From positions 62,001-126,000 of the forward strand of contig CAMCZV010000004.1 of NCBI GenBank assembly GCA_945888455.1: a DNA stretch of 64,000 nucleotides, in the 5' to 3' direction. A program made the position numbers and the translations under genes. This stretch comes from Candidatus Finniella inopinata. GTDB taxonomy: Bacteria > Pseudomonadota > Alphaproteobacteria > Holosporales > Holosporaceae. Shown piece after piece: positions 53,134 through 63,102 of this stretch. Below the pieces are notes generated by a model. That model saw only the letters and a program-made list of their open reading frames with translations, ran no database searches and was not told where the DNA came from. Each line of letters opens with the position of its first letter. Position 1 is the first letter of the stretch.

Positions 53134-55674
53134 TTATGCAAATGGGGGTAAGGATACTTTTTTGGACCATTTCTGGGTTGCAGGAATGGACGGCAAGGGC
53201 TGCAGGGTGTTTAAAATGGCTTCTGCACGATGAATGATGGCTTCTGGAATGCCGGCCAAACGTGCCACATTTAGACCATAGGACTGATCAGTCACCCCCT
53301 GTTTGATTTTATGAAAAAATACCACTTTGCCCTTCCATTCTTTAATTTCCATCGTATAAAACCCCAGTTTTTTCATGTGCTGCAAGGCCGATAATTCATG
53401 ATAATGGGTGGCAAAAAAGGTGCGACAGGGTAAACTTTGATCCAAATATTCAATGCATGCCCAGGCCAGCGCCAACCCATCATGGGTGGATGTACCCCTG
53501 CCCACTTCATCCAAAATGACAAAACTCTGGGTTGTAGCTTTGTTTAAAATGGTCGCCGTTTCGATCATTTCTACCATAAATGTTGAATGCCCTCTGGCCA
53601 AATCATCGGATGCGCCAACGCGGCTGAAAATTCGATCAATGATGCCAATGTGCGCTCTGGCCGCTGGAACAAAACTGCCCATATGGGCCAACAGGGCAAT
53701 CAAAGCGTTTTGTCGTAAAAATGTACTTTTTCCTGCCATATTTGGGCCCGTTAAAATCCAAATGGGACGTTCTGGATATAACGCACAATCATTGGGCACA
53801 AAGGCATTATTTAAAACCCGTTCCACCACAGGGTGCCGTCCGGCATCAATTTCAAAGGTGGTGGAATAATCCAGCGTGGGGCAGGTATAGCCATGATTTT
53901 CGGCCAACTCTGCCAACGCGCACGACACGTCATAAACGGCAATGGCATTCAAAGTTTCCCGCAAAGAATCGGCCGCTTGGCATAACTGGACCACAATTTC
54001 TTCGAACAACTGACATTCTCTGGCGTACGCCGCATCCGTACTGCTGGCGCGACGTTGTTCCATGGCCAATAATTCGGGTGTGGTATACCGATGGCTGGAT
54101 ACCAGCGTTTGCTTTAAAATAAAGTGAAAGGGCATTTTTCCAGCCGATGCCGGAGGAATCTCGATATAATATCCAATAATGGCGTTGCGCTTGATCCGCA
54201 AATGGGCAATGCCCGTTTCCGCACTGTATCGATTTTGCAATTCTTGTAAAATGTCCTCACACTCTCCATGATTTTCCCGTGCTTGATCCAATACGGCGTC
54301 ATAGCCTTGTGCAAACACCATGCCATCACGCAATTGTGCCGGTAATTCCTTCATCAGCGAATGATGCAAGCGTTCTAACAGCGGCGTGTGGGCTCGAAAG
54401 GCATGAAAAAGATGGGATAATTCTGTATCCAAATGGGCATGATGAACAGACAATGCATCTGCAATGGAGGGTAAAACCTGCAAGCCACCACGCAGAGCGC
54501 CTAAATCTTTGGGTGTGCCTCGACGTAAAAACAATCGCGATAACGCCCGATCCATATCGGTTATGGTTTTGAGCAATTCTCGGATGACGTTTCTTGTGCT
54601 GGTGCGCTCTACAAAAAACCGAACACTGTTTTGTCGTTCTTGCAATGTGGTTAAATTTTTCAAAGGATTAGACAGGCGCATGGCCAATAAACGCGCGCCC
54701 ATGGGGGTGACTGTTTCATCGATGGTATGCAGCAGTGATCCTGTTTTTTCCCCAGAAAACGTTTTGACGATTTCCAAATTACGCCGTGTGAACCCATCTA
54801 ATTCTAAAAAATCAGATGGAGCCATTTTTTTCGGATGCGATAACAACAAACTGTTTTTCTTCTGAGTAATGAGCACATAATCCAAAAGTGCTCCAGCTGC
54901 AGCCAATTCTGCGGTGCTGAATGCCCCAAAGCTTTCCGTGGTTTGAATGTTGAAAAAGCTGGTCAGACGCGATTCTCCCCGATCAAAGCGGGGCAAGGCC
55001 AGCGGTTGAATTTTGCTTTTCCAATCTTGCCAAATGCCTTGAATATCCGCCCTGTTCAGGCACGGTTCTGGCAACAAAATTTCTTGCGGCATGATGCGGT
55101 GCAGGACTGACGATAAATCTCCGCTGCCATGGGATTCAATGAAAAAGTCCCCTGTGGAAATATCCACGCAAGCCAAAGAAAAAGATTCATCTTGGGGATA
55201 CAGTGCCATCAGGAAATTGTGGGCTCTGGCATTAAGCAAGGTATCTTCTGTCAAGGTTCCTGGCGTAATGATGCGTACGACTTCCCTGTGAATGGGCCCT
55301 TTTGTGCCTTTTGCCCCGGCTTGCTCCATTTGCTCGCATATGGCCACACGAAACCCCTTTTTGATCAATCGTGCAATATAAGCCTCACTGGCATGGGCTG
55401 GAACACCACACATGGGAATATCCTCTGCACCATTTTTATGCCGTCGGGTCAAGATAATATCCAATGCTTGGGATGCAATTTTTGCATCCTCTAAAAACAG
55501 CTCATAAAAATCACCTAGACGAAAAAAGAGCAAACAATCAGGGTTTTCCTCTTTGATCGACAGATATTGCGCCATAATTGGCGTTATGGATGGCGTTTTA
55601 GACGTGCTCGTTGGTATAGTCATGGTTCCATGGGGGGGGGCTGGAGTGCTGAAAATGATGGGTAAGGCAGACAT
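53134..55674 (-). CDS. mutS: DNA mismatch repair protein MutS
   Basis: 846 residues. MutS recognises mismatches. The N-terminal mismatch-binding domain has the FxE-type segment FFRLGDFYELF, and the ATPase shows GPNMAGKSTFLRQNAL, a signature SRVGASDDLARGHSTFMVEM, Walker B FVILDEVGRGTSTHDG and ATHYHEL. The start may be ATG 55674 or ATG 55623 (MTIPTSTSKTP); a run of nine C lies between the two. It follows alaS by 88 nt. Confidence 0.97.
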   Translation of the reverse strand: MSALPIIFSTPAPPHGTMTIPTSTSKTPSITPIMAQYLSIKEENPDCLLFFRLGDFYELFLEDAKIASQALDIILTRRHKNGAEDIPMCGVPAHASEAYIARLIKKGFRVAICEQMEQAGAKGTKGPIHREVVRIITPGTLTEDTLLNARAHNFLMALYPQDESFSLACVDISTGDFFIESHGSGDLSSVLHRIMPQEILLPEPCLNRADIQGIWQDWKSKIQPLALPRFDRGESRLTSFFNIQTTESFGAFSTAELAAAGALLDYVLITQKKNSLLLSHPKKMAPSDFLELDGFTRRNLEIVKTFSGEKTGSLLHTIDETVTPMGARLLAMRLSNPLKNLTTLQERQNSVRFFVERTSTRNVIRELLKTITDMDRALSRLFLRRGTPKDLGALRGGLQVLPSIADALSVHHAHLDTELSHLFHAFRAHTPLLERLHHSLMKELPAQLRDGMVFAQGYDAVLDQARENHGECEDILQELQNRYSAETGIAHLRIKRNAIIGYYIEIPPASAGKMPFHFILKQTLVSSHRYTTPELLAMEQRRASSTDAAYARECQLFEEIVVQLCQAADSLRETLNAIAVYDVSCALAELAENHGYTCPTLDYSTTFEIDAGRHPVVERVLNNAFVPNDCALYPERPIWILTGPNMAGKSTFLRQNALIALLAHMGSFVPAARAHIGIIDRIFSRVGASDDLARGHSTFMVEMIETATILNKATTQSFVILDEVGRGTSTHDGLALAWACIEYLDQSLPCRTFFATHYHELSALQHMKKLGFYTMEIKEWKGKVVFFHKIKQGVTDQSYGLNVARLAGIPEAIIHRAEAILNTLQPLPSIPATQKWSKKVSLPPFA

Positions 55675-55762
55675 AGGGCAGTGCGCGCAACAGAGGGGTG
55701 TTAGGGTGCTGTGCCCAGGTTTTCCCGCCTATGGTCCCGGTTGTTGAAACACTGTGGATTGA

Positions 55763-58363
55763 TCACGGGGTACATAACAGGGGTTCCAGGGTTTGAACAA
55801 CATGATTCATCAGGGCAGGGTGCAAGGGCAAACCTTTTCCGCCACCTTGAGCCAAATCTTTGCGCCCACCACTGGACACTTGAAACGGGGCCAATAGGGT
55901 TTTTAGCAATACAGAGGCATCCTGATTTAAATCAGGCGTAATGCCTAAAATCAAACTGGTTTTGTCGTCTTCTGTGCTGGTTAACACGATCATCCCAGAT
56001 GCTAGGTTTTTTTTGACTTGATCGTACGCACTTTTCAGGTCTTTTAACGATGCGCCTGGATGTTCTGCATGCCAAAAAATGATCCCACCAATGGTGGATT
56101 CTTGACATGGAATGGCTGAACAAGAGGGCTTTGTGTTTTGCCGATTCGCGCTTAATGCATCTATTTTTTCCGACAATTGAGGAATAGACGTTTTTAATTT
56201 GTGCGAAAGACAGCGCAATTGATCATGCCATGTTTGAACCAATTTTAACGCCGAGTTCCTCACCACTGCCTCGATGCGACGCACCCCACAGGCCACGCCA
56301 GATTCAGACGTAATTTTAAACAATCCCAAATCTCCTGTCCGTTTTGCATGCGTTCCACCACATAATTCCATAGAGGCATCGCCCATGGAAACGACACGCA
56401 CCACATCGTCATATTTTTCCCCGAAAAAAGCCATGGCTCCCGATTCCAACGCAACATCTTGGGACATGTGTTCTGCCTGAATGGCCACATTGCCCGCAAT
56501 CCATCCATTGACCATGGTTTCCACAGCGTGCAGATTTTCCCAAGACACGGCACTGGGATGGCTGAAATCAAAACGCAATCGATCTGGACTGACCGATGAC
56601 CCTTTTTGCATGACGTGTTTTCCCAAAACAGACCGCAGCGCCGCTTGCAACAAATGGGTGGCTGAATGATGGGCCGCTGTATCATGTCTAGACCCATCAA
56701 CAGAACACAATACAGTTTGCCCCACACTTAATTGGTCGCTCTTGACCTGAATCAAATGGGCAATCAAATGACCTTTTTTGACCGTATCCAAAACCGTGGC
56801 CGCCCCGCCCCAGATGAATTGCCCAGTGTCGCCTTTTTGCCCACCAGATTCTGGATAAAATGGGGTTTTTTCTAGTACAACATACCCCGTTTCTTCTGCC
56901 TTCAGCACAGACGTTTCCAAAACATCCGATTCTGCCTGATCGCGCACCATGCACAGGATTCGAGCTTGGGATTCCAGACCATCATAGCCCACAAATTCTG
57001 TGGCGGCATAACGCTGATTCAAATCATCCCAAATGGGGGACTTTGCGCACCCCCCGCTGCCTGACCATGATGCACGAGATTGCTCTTTTTGTACCCTCAT
57101 GCACGCGTGAAATTCTTGCTCGTTCACAGAACATCCCCTTTCTTTTAAAATATCTTGGGTCAAATCCAACGGAAATCCAAAGGTGTCATACAGGGTAAAG
57201 GCATCAGCCCCAGGCAAGACATCGCCCTTTTTTGCCTGACCCAACCACCCATCCATACGGCGCAATCCTTTTCGCAACAATTCCTCAAATTGCTCGCTTT
57301 CTTGGTACAAAACGGATGTGATTAAATCTTGTGTACGGGCGAGCTCTGGGTATGCTGTCCCCATTTTTTCAATTAAAACAGGCAACAATTGGGACAAATG
57401 ATTGGATTTCGCGCCCAGGAAATGAATATGCCGTAATGCTCTGCGTAAAATGCGTCGGACCACATATCCACGCCCTTCGTTTCTAGGCAAAACCCCTTCG
57501 GCCAATAAAAAGCTGCTGCTGCGTAAATGGTCGGCCACCACCCTGTGGGCAATGTGTGCGTGGACAGAATCCCCGTGATCCGGGCACAAGGATTGAGACT
57601 GTTCGATAATGGCCTTGAAAATATCCGTTTCAAAATTGTCTGTTACCCCCTGAACCACGGCGGCAATGCGCTCTAGGCCCATACCCGTATCAATGCTGGG
57701 TGAGGGCAAATCAATGCGCTGATCTGGACCTTTTTGATCAAATTGCATGAATACCAAATTCCATAATTCCACATACCGATCGCCATCCTCGTTTGCTGTT
57801 CCAGGCAAGCCTCCAAAAATATGATCCCCATGATCATAGAAAATCTCAGAGCATGGTCCGCAAGGGCCGATATCGCCAGCAGACCAAAAATTATCAGACG
57901 TCGCAATACGAATAATGCGATCATCACCCAGACCGGCTATTTTTTTCCACAATTGGGCCGCCTGGTGGTCTGTATGGTATACGGTAATCCACAGACGGTT
58001 TTTATCCAGGTGTAACACATCGGTTAAAAATTCCCAGGCATACAAAATGGCAGCCTCTTTGAAATAATCGCCAAAGGAAAAATTACCCAACATTTCAAAA
58101 AACGTATGATGCCTTTTGGTATGTCCCACCTGTTCCAAATCATTGTGTTTTCCACCTGCTCGCACGCATTTTTGACAGCTTGCGGCGGTGGGATAAGGGC
58201 GGGGCAAAGACCCTGTAAAATAATCCTTAAAAGGCACCATGCCCGCGCTTGTAAACAATAACGTGGGGTCATTTTGTGGAACCAATGGCGCAGACGACAC
58301 AAGAGTATGGCCTTTTCTTTGAAAAAAATCTAAAAACAGTGTGCGTAATTCTGCAGAATTCAT
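55763..58363 (-). CDS. alaS: Alanyl-tRNA synthetase
   Basis: 866 residues, normal. It charges tRNA-Ala and edits Ser/Gly. The N-terminus (LRTLFLDFFQRKGHTLVSSAPLVPQNDPTLLFTSAGMVPFKDYF) is the class II core. The editing site shows HHSATHLLQAALR and CGGTHAKRTGDLG. A C-Ala domain ends the protein. It is the first gene of the alaS-mutS-topA-SemiSWEET run. Confidence 0.98.
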   Translation of the reverse strand: MNSAELRTLFLDFFQRKGHTLVSSAPLVPQNDPTLLFTSAGMVPFKDYFTGSLPRPYPTAASCQKCVRAGGKHNDLEQVGHTKRHHTFFEMLGNFSFGDYFKEAAILYAWEFLTDVLHLDKNRLWITVYHTDHQAAQLWKKIAGLGDDRIIRIATSDNFWSAGDIGPCGPCSEIFYDHGDHIFGGLPGTANEDGDRYVELWNLVFMQFDQKGPDQRIDLPSPSIDTGMGLERIAAVVQGVTDNFETDIFKAIIEQSQSLCPDHGDSVHAHIAHRVVADHLRSSSFLLAEGVLPRNEGRGYVVRRILRRALRHIHFLGAKSNHLSQLLPVLIEKMGTAYPELARTQDLITSVLYQESEQFEELLRKGLRRMDGWLGQAKKGDVLPGADAFTLYDTFGFPLDLTQDILKERGCSVNEQEFHACMRVQKEQSRASWSGSGGCAKSPIWDDLNQRYAATEFVGYDGLESQARILCMVRDQAESDVLETSVLKAEETGYVVLEKTPFYPESGGQKGDTGQFIWGGAATVLDTVKKGHLIAHLIQVKSDQLSVGQTVLCSVDGSRHDTAAHHSATHLLQAALRSVLGKHVMQKGSSVSPDRLRFDFSHPSAVSWENLHAVETMVNGWIAGNVAIQAEHMSQDVALESGAMAFFGEKYDDVVRVVSMGDASMELCGGTHAKRTGDLGLFKITSESGVACGVRRIEAVVRNSALKLVQTWHDQLRCLSHKLKTSIPQLSEKIDALSANRQNTKPSCSAIPCQESTIGGIIFWHAEHPGASLKDLKSAYDQVKKNLASGMIVLTSTEDDKTSLILGITPDLNQDASVLLKTLLAPFQVSSGGRKDLAQGGGKGLPLHPALMNHVVQTLEPLLCTP

Positions 58364-58560
58364 GGCTGGGTTGGAATTAAAACTTTATAGTACAGTATAC
58401 GGCTTTTAATCTTATAAATCAATAAACAACACGAGCATGATCTTGACCACATGCCACTGATCCGGCACAGCGTCGTAACCGACAAAACACGAATGCCAAA
58501 ACCCACTACCAATTTTATCCCCTTGAGGAAGATTAATTTTGAATGCTTTTTCAGATTTTT

Positions 58561-58637
58561 TGGCACGCCCTAGAAGACTTGAACTCCTAACCTTCAGATC
58601 CGTAGTCTGACGCTCTATCCAATTGAGCTAAGGGCGC
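58561..58637 (-). tRNA. tRNA-Arg (anticodon ACG)
   Basis: The minus strand gives the acceptor GCGCCCT/AGGGCGT (G1-U72 wobble), an anticodon loop CTACGGA (anticodon ACG, read as ICG after deamination), a T arm GAGTTCAAGTC, discriminator G and encoded CCA. Confidence 0.96.
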
Positions 58638-58855
58638 ATGATTATTCACATTTTATAAACAAAAGGTTGGTAAAGTCAAGGGTTGTTTTTTGTTTTTCAA
58701 AAAAACAGGTTGAACGGCTCTATGGCGTTGCGGCGCATGGGATCGCCCCATTCAAAACAAGTGTTGATTCTGTAAAAAAGCTATATTTTGTATAGATTTT
58801 TTACAAGATTCTATGGGATAGTTGTTTACAGAGGTTATTTTTCCAGAAAGTTACT

Positions 58856-61435
58856 ATGAATCATTTTACAGATCGAACCCAAGGGTTTTTGCAAGAAGCC
58901 CATCAAAGTGCCGTGCGAAAAGAGCACCCACACGTACTGCCCATCCATGTTTTGGGCGCCTTGTTGTCCGATCCTCAAGGAGGCGTTAGTGCATTGATGA
59001 CGGAGGCGGGTGGAACGCCAACAGATGCCATGGCACAGGTGGCATTAATGTTGGAAAAGCAGCCTGTGGCCAAAAACAGTCAGGTGACAACGTCGCCAGC
59101 ATTGCAAAAAGTATTGATTCAAGCCAAAGATTTTGCGACCAGTTTGGGGGACCAATTTGTCACAGTGGAAAGTGTATTTTGGGGGTTGTTGCAGGATGCC
59201 ACCACAGGAGACATTCTGACCAAGGCGGGTCTGAGGCCAGATGCATTAAAAGCTGCCATTGCCGCATTGCGCAAGGGGCGTACGGCTCAATCGGCCAGCG
59301 CAGAGGATCAGTACGATGCATTAAAGAAATATGCTAAGGATATGACACAGCTGGCTAAGGAGGGAAAATTGGACCCCGTCATTGGTCGCGAAGAAGAAAT
59401 TCGTCGCACCATTCAGGTGTTGTCGCGGCGTACCAAAAATAATCCCGTCTTGATCGGTGAACCTGGCGTGGGAAAAACGGCCATTATCGAGGGTCTGGCA
59501 CTGCGTATTGCGTGCAACGATATTCCCGATACGTTACGCAACACCCGTGTGATGTCCCTAGATTTAGGGGCGCTAATTGCGGGCAGTAAATACCGCGGGG
59601 AATTCGAAGAGCGTTTAAAGGCGGTGCTGAACGAGATTACAGAGGGGCAGGGGGACGTGGTGTTGTTTATTGACGAACTGCACACCTTGGTGGGCGCAGG
59701 AAAAGGCGACGGGGCCATGGATGCGGCCAATATTTTAAAACCAGCGTTGGCGCGTGGTGAATTGCATTGTATTGGGGCGACCACGTTGGACGAATACCGT
59801 AAATACATTGAAAAAGATGCGGCATTGGCCCGACGGTTTCAAACCATCTATGTGGATCAACCCAGCGTAGAAGAAAGCATTTCCATTTTACGTGGATTGA
59901 AAGAGCGGTATGAAATGCACCATGGTGTGCGCATTACGGATGGGGCCATTATTGCGGCTGCAACCCTGTCGGATCGGTATTTAACCGAACGATTTTTACC
60001 AGACAAAGCCATTGATTTAATGGACGAGGCGGCCAGTCGATTGCGTATGGAGGTGCACTCTAAACCAGAGGCGCTGGACGAAATGGATCGCCGGTTGATG
60101 CAATTGAAAATAGAGCGCGAGGCGTTAAAAAAGGAAACGGACGAAGCCAGTATTCGCCGGTTGAAACAATGCCAAAAAGACATTGCGGATCTAGAGGAAA
60201 ACAGTGCGGAAATGACGATGCGTTGGCAAAAAGAGCGCAAAGCCATTTCTGATTTGCAAACACTGAAAACGGACCTGGATCATGCGCGACATGCATTAAT
60301 TCAGGCCCAACGGCAAGGCGAGTTGGCAAGAGCTGGTGAGTTAATGTACAGCGCCATTCCAAAACTGGAAGAAAGCATCGCCAAAAAAGAAGAGGAATCC
60401 CTGTCTGGGGGCACTTTGTTGCGTGAAGAAGTGTCGGACAAAGATATTGCCGCCATTGTGTCGCGCTGGACGGGAATTCCCATGGATAAAATGATTGCAG
60501 GGGAAAACAGCAAGTTATTGAACATGGAGTCCTTGCTGCACCAACGGGTGGTGGGTCAAGAGCATGCCATTTCTGTCATCAGCTTGGCCATACGGCGCGC
60601 GCGTTCTGGATTGGGGGATCAAAAACGACCCATGGGATGTTTTTTGTTTCTGGGGCCAACGGGGGTTGGAAAAACAGAATTGTGTAAGGCGTTGGCTGAA
60701 TTTTTATTCGACGATGATACAGCTCTGTTGCGCATCGATATGTCCGAATATATGGAAAAACATGCCGTAGCAAGACTGATTGGGGCCCCTCCTGGGTATG
60801 TGGGTTACGAAGAAGGCGGTGTGTTAACAGAGGTGGTGCGACGTCGACCCTATCAAGTCATTTTATTAGACGAGGTGGAAAAGGCTCATCCTGATGTATT
60901 CAATTTATTTTTGCAAATTTTTGACGAGGGGCGTCTGACGGACAGTCAAGGGCATGTGGTGAATTTTCGAAATACGATTGTGATTTTAACGTCTAATTTG
61001 GGCAGTCAGTGGCTGAGTGCCGATGTGGCACGTCATACCAAGGCGTGGGAGCATGCCGAGCAAGAAGTTATGCAAACGGTTCGGGGAACTTTTCGCCCAG
61101 AATTTTTGAATCGCCTAGATGATATTTTGATTTTTTCTCCGTTACAAAGAGAATCCATGGACAGCATTGTGCGCATTCAATTGATGGCGTTGCGTAAAGC
61201 CATACAGGATCGCCATATGCATTTTACCATTACGGATCAGGCCATTTCTTGGTTGGGAGAAAAGGGGTACGATCCGGCTTATGGTGCGCGCCCCTTAAAG
61301 CGGGTGATTCAAAAGGATGTGGTTGATCCTTTGTCGACTCTGGTTTTGCAAGGAAAACTGTTGCAAGGGTCGTCGGTTCATGTGCATGTGGCCAATGATC
61401 AACTGCTCATTGATCATCACGGGGGCGAGTCGTAA
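58856..61435 (+). CDS. clpB: ATP-dependent chaperone ClpB
   Basis: 859 residues, normal. ClpB pulls apart aggregated proteins with DnaK. The N domain is followed by AAA1 ([28 protein letters not shown]), a coiled-coil middle domain (about residues 400-520), and AAA2 ([45 protein letters not shown]). No CIRCE or sigma-32 promoter was recognised upstream. Confidence 0.98.
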   Translation: MNHFTDRTQGFLQEAHQSAVRKEHPHVLPIHVLGALLSDPQGGVSALMTEAGGTPTDAMAQVALMLEKQPVAKNSQVTTSPALQKVLIQAKDFATSLGDQFVTVESVFWGLLQDATTGDILTKAGLRPDALKAAIAALRKGRTAQSASAEDQYDALKKYAKDMTQLAKEGKLDPVIGREEEIRRTIQVLSRRTKNNPVLIGEPGVGKTAIIEGLALRIACNDIPDTLRNTRVMSLDLGALIAGSKYRGEFEERLKAVLNEITEGQGDVVLFIDELHTLVGAGKGDGAMDAANILKPALARGELHCIGATTLDEYRKYIEKDAALARRFQTIYVDQPSVEESISILRGLKERYEMHHGVRITDGAIIAAATLSDRYLTERFLPDKAIDLMDEAASRLRMEVHSKPEALDEMDRRLMQLKIEREALKKETDEASIRRLKQCQKDIADLEENSAEMTMRWQKERKAISDLQTLKTDLDHARHALIQAQRQGELARAGELMYSAIPKLEESIAKKEEESLSGGTLLREEVSDKDIAAIVSRWTGIPMDKMIAGENSKLLNMESLLHQRVVGQEHAISVISLAIRRARSGLGDQKRPMGCFLFLGPTGVGKTELCKALAEFLFDDDTALLRIDMSEYMEKHAVARLIGAPPGYVGYEEGGVLTEVVRRRPYQVILLDEVEKAHPDVFNLFLQIFDEGRLTDSQGHVVNFRNTIVILTSNLGSQWLSADVARHTKAWEHAEQEVMQTVRGTFRPEFLNRLDDILIFSPLQRESMDSIVRIQLMALRKAIQDRHMHFTITDQAISWLGEKGYDPAYGARPLKRVIQKDVVDPLSTLVLQGKLLQGSSVHVHVANDQLLIDHHGGES

Positions 61436-61547
61436 GGTTAAAGGTGGAGGGACATCTGTTTGGCGGCGGTTGGCGTTGATCCGGGCATCTTTTTTGGTTA
61501 AAAGGATTGACTTTGCACGCCAAATTGGTTTAGAAATAAGAATGCAA

Positions 61548-61640
61548 GGAGAGGTGGCCGAGCGGTTGAAGGCGCCCGATTGGAAATCGTGTATACAGCT
61601 TAAAACTGTATCGAGGGTTCGAATCCCTCTCTCTCCGCCA
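61548..61640 (+). tRNA. tRNA-Ser (anticodon GGA)
   Basis: Acceptor GGAGAGG/CTCTCC-type stem, D arm TGGCCGAGCGG, anticodon loop TTGGAAA (anticodon GGA), a long variable arm (GTATACAGCTTAAAACTGTAT), T arm GGGTTCGAATCCC and encoded GCCA. A T-run follows at once. It may be an integration site for the accessory genes to its right. Confidence 0.96.
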
Positions 61641-62085
61641 GATTTTTTAAAGAGAACTTTTCTCATGTCTTTTTGTGCTAGCGTTAGCACCCCTCAGAAC
61701 CCCAGTATTCGCGGGCTTTCCAGCGTTTACATCTAGTATTAGACCCGTACCTCGCTTTCTCCAATTTTGTCTTTTTCTCCCCAAAATCTCCCTTTTTGCC
61801 CTCTCTATCTCCGATACATGCGAACACTCGGGTCGAAGGTACGCATGTTCTCAAACCCTTGATTTACCTGGGTTTCAGAGAATCTCCATTTTTTGCTCAT
61901 GCATTTTTTAGAGAAAGATAAAGCGGAGTAGCGATAGGAATTCGAAACGGAGAAAATGAGGTATATCAAGGTATAGAAAGTAGTTTCCACTATCCTTCTG
62001 AAAAGAAATATGTTATGTTTACATATGTTATGCGTAGCTAAATTTATTTAACAGGAACGATGACTATTATATTGAGTAACCAATA
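61641..62085. other. Gap between tRNA-Ser and the APH-like gene
   Basis: No convincing gene. GTGCTA/TAGCAC form a small hairpin near 61676. ATATGTTATG is repeated at 62008-62017 and 62023-62032, just before the APH-like gene, and could mark an operator or promoter region. No integrase or transposase motif was found. Confidence 0.5.
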
Positions 62086-63102
62086 ATGCTAATAAAACCT
62101 AATCTCAAAGACGAAGAAATCATTGCTTGTTTACGGGATGCCTATGGACTGGATATAGCAACCGTTTCATTTCTGCCTCTTGGTGCTGATTTCAATACGG
62201 CTGTTTATCGCGTGACAACCACTGACGGAGCAGACCACTTTCTTAAATTAAGAAGCGGTAAGTTTTTAGAGGCTTCGGTCTCAGTTCCAAAATATTTGGC
62301 TGATCTGGGTATCAAACAAGTGATCCCACCTCTTGCAACCAAAACAGAGCAACTTTGGACAAGTTTGGCATCCTTCAAGGCAATTCTGTACCCTTATGTC
62401 GAAGGCCGTAATGGCGTTGATACCAAACCATCAGAAGATCAGTGGACCCAATTTGGGGAGGCCATTAAAAAGCTTCACAGCACCGATATTCCTGCATCAA
62501 TAACAAAAGATGTGCCACGGGAGACCTTCTCTTCTAAATGGCGCGAGACCGTCAAAGCGTTTCTGATACGCATTGAAAGTGAGGTTTTTGAAGAACCTGT
62601 TGCTGTAAAAATGTCACTGTTCTTGAAATCCAAAAGTAGCGAGATCCTTAAACTTGTGGAGCGCGCTGAAGAACTTGCGATCACGATTCAAAAACAACCT
62701 CTCGACTATGTTTTATGCCACGCTGATATGCATGGCTGGAATCTATTTGTTGATAAAGAAGAAGCTCTTTATATTGTTGACTGGGATACTCTCATCTTCG
62801 CACCCAAGGAGCGTGATTTAATGTTTATCGGTGCTGGTATTTGGGATAGTGGCCTGACAGCCGCCGAAGAAGAATCACTGTTTTATCAGGGTTATACTCA
62901 GACAAAGATCAATCAGGATGCGATGGCCTACTATCGTTTTGAACGTATTATTCAAGACATCGGCGACTATTGTGAATACATCTTTCTATCCGATGAAGGT
63001 GGTGACGATCGGATGCAATGCTTTGAACACTTGCAGCCTGTTTTTCGCACCTATGGCGCAATAGAGAGAGCGTATAACTCTTATAATACGAGGAAAATGT
63101 GA
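62086..63102 (+). CDS. APH(9)-like aminoglycoside/spectinomycin phosphotransferase
   Basis: 338 residues. The protein-kinase-like APH fold is shown by the catalytic loop CHADMHGWNLF and the metal site VDWDTLIFAPKERDLMFIGAG. Start and overall spacing (LGADFNTAVYRV, YPYVEGRNG, LHSTDIPASI, SKWRETVKAF) recall the Legionella spectinomycin kinase APH(9)-Ia; this comparison is from memory. It would phosphorylate spectinomycin or a related small molecule in the cytoplasm. The stop overlaps the next ATG (TGATG). Confidence 0.85.
   Translation: MLIKPNLKDEEIIACLRDAYGLDIATVSFLPLGADFNTAVYRVTTTDGADHFLKLRSGKFLEASVSVPKYLADLGIKQVIPPLATKTEQLWTSLASFKAILYPYVEGRNGVDTKPSEDQWTQFGEAIKKLHSTDIPASITKDVPRETFSSKWRETVKAFLIRIESEVFEEPVAVKMSLFLKSKSSEILKLVERAEELAITIQKQPLDYVLCHADMHGWNLFVDKEEALYIVDWDTLIFAPKERDLMFIGAGIWDSGLTAAEEESLFYQGYTQTKINQDAMAYYRFERIIQDIGDYCEYIFLSDEGGDDRMQCFEHLQPVFRTYGAIERAYNSYNTRKM

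Noticed and set aside
61317-61736. 139-codon frame over the clpB end and tRNA-Ser
   Set aside because: It overlaps clpB out of frame and contains translated tRNA (the AERLKAPDWKS pattern).
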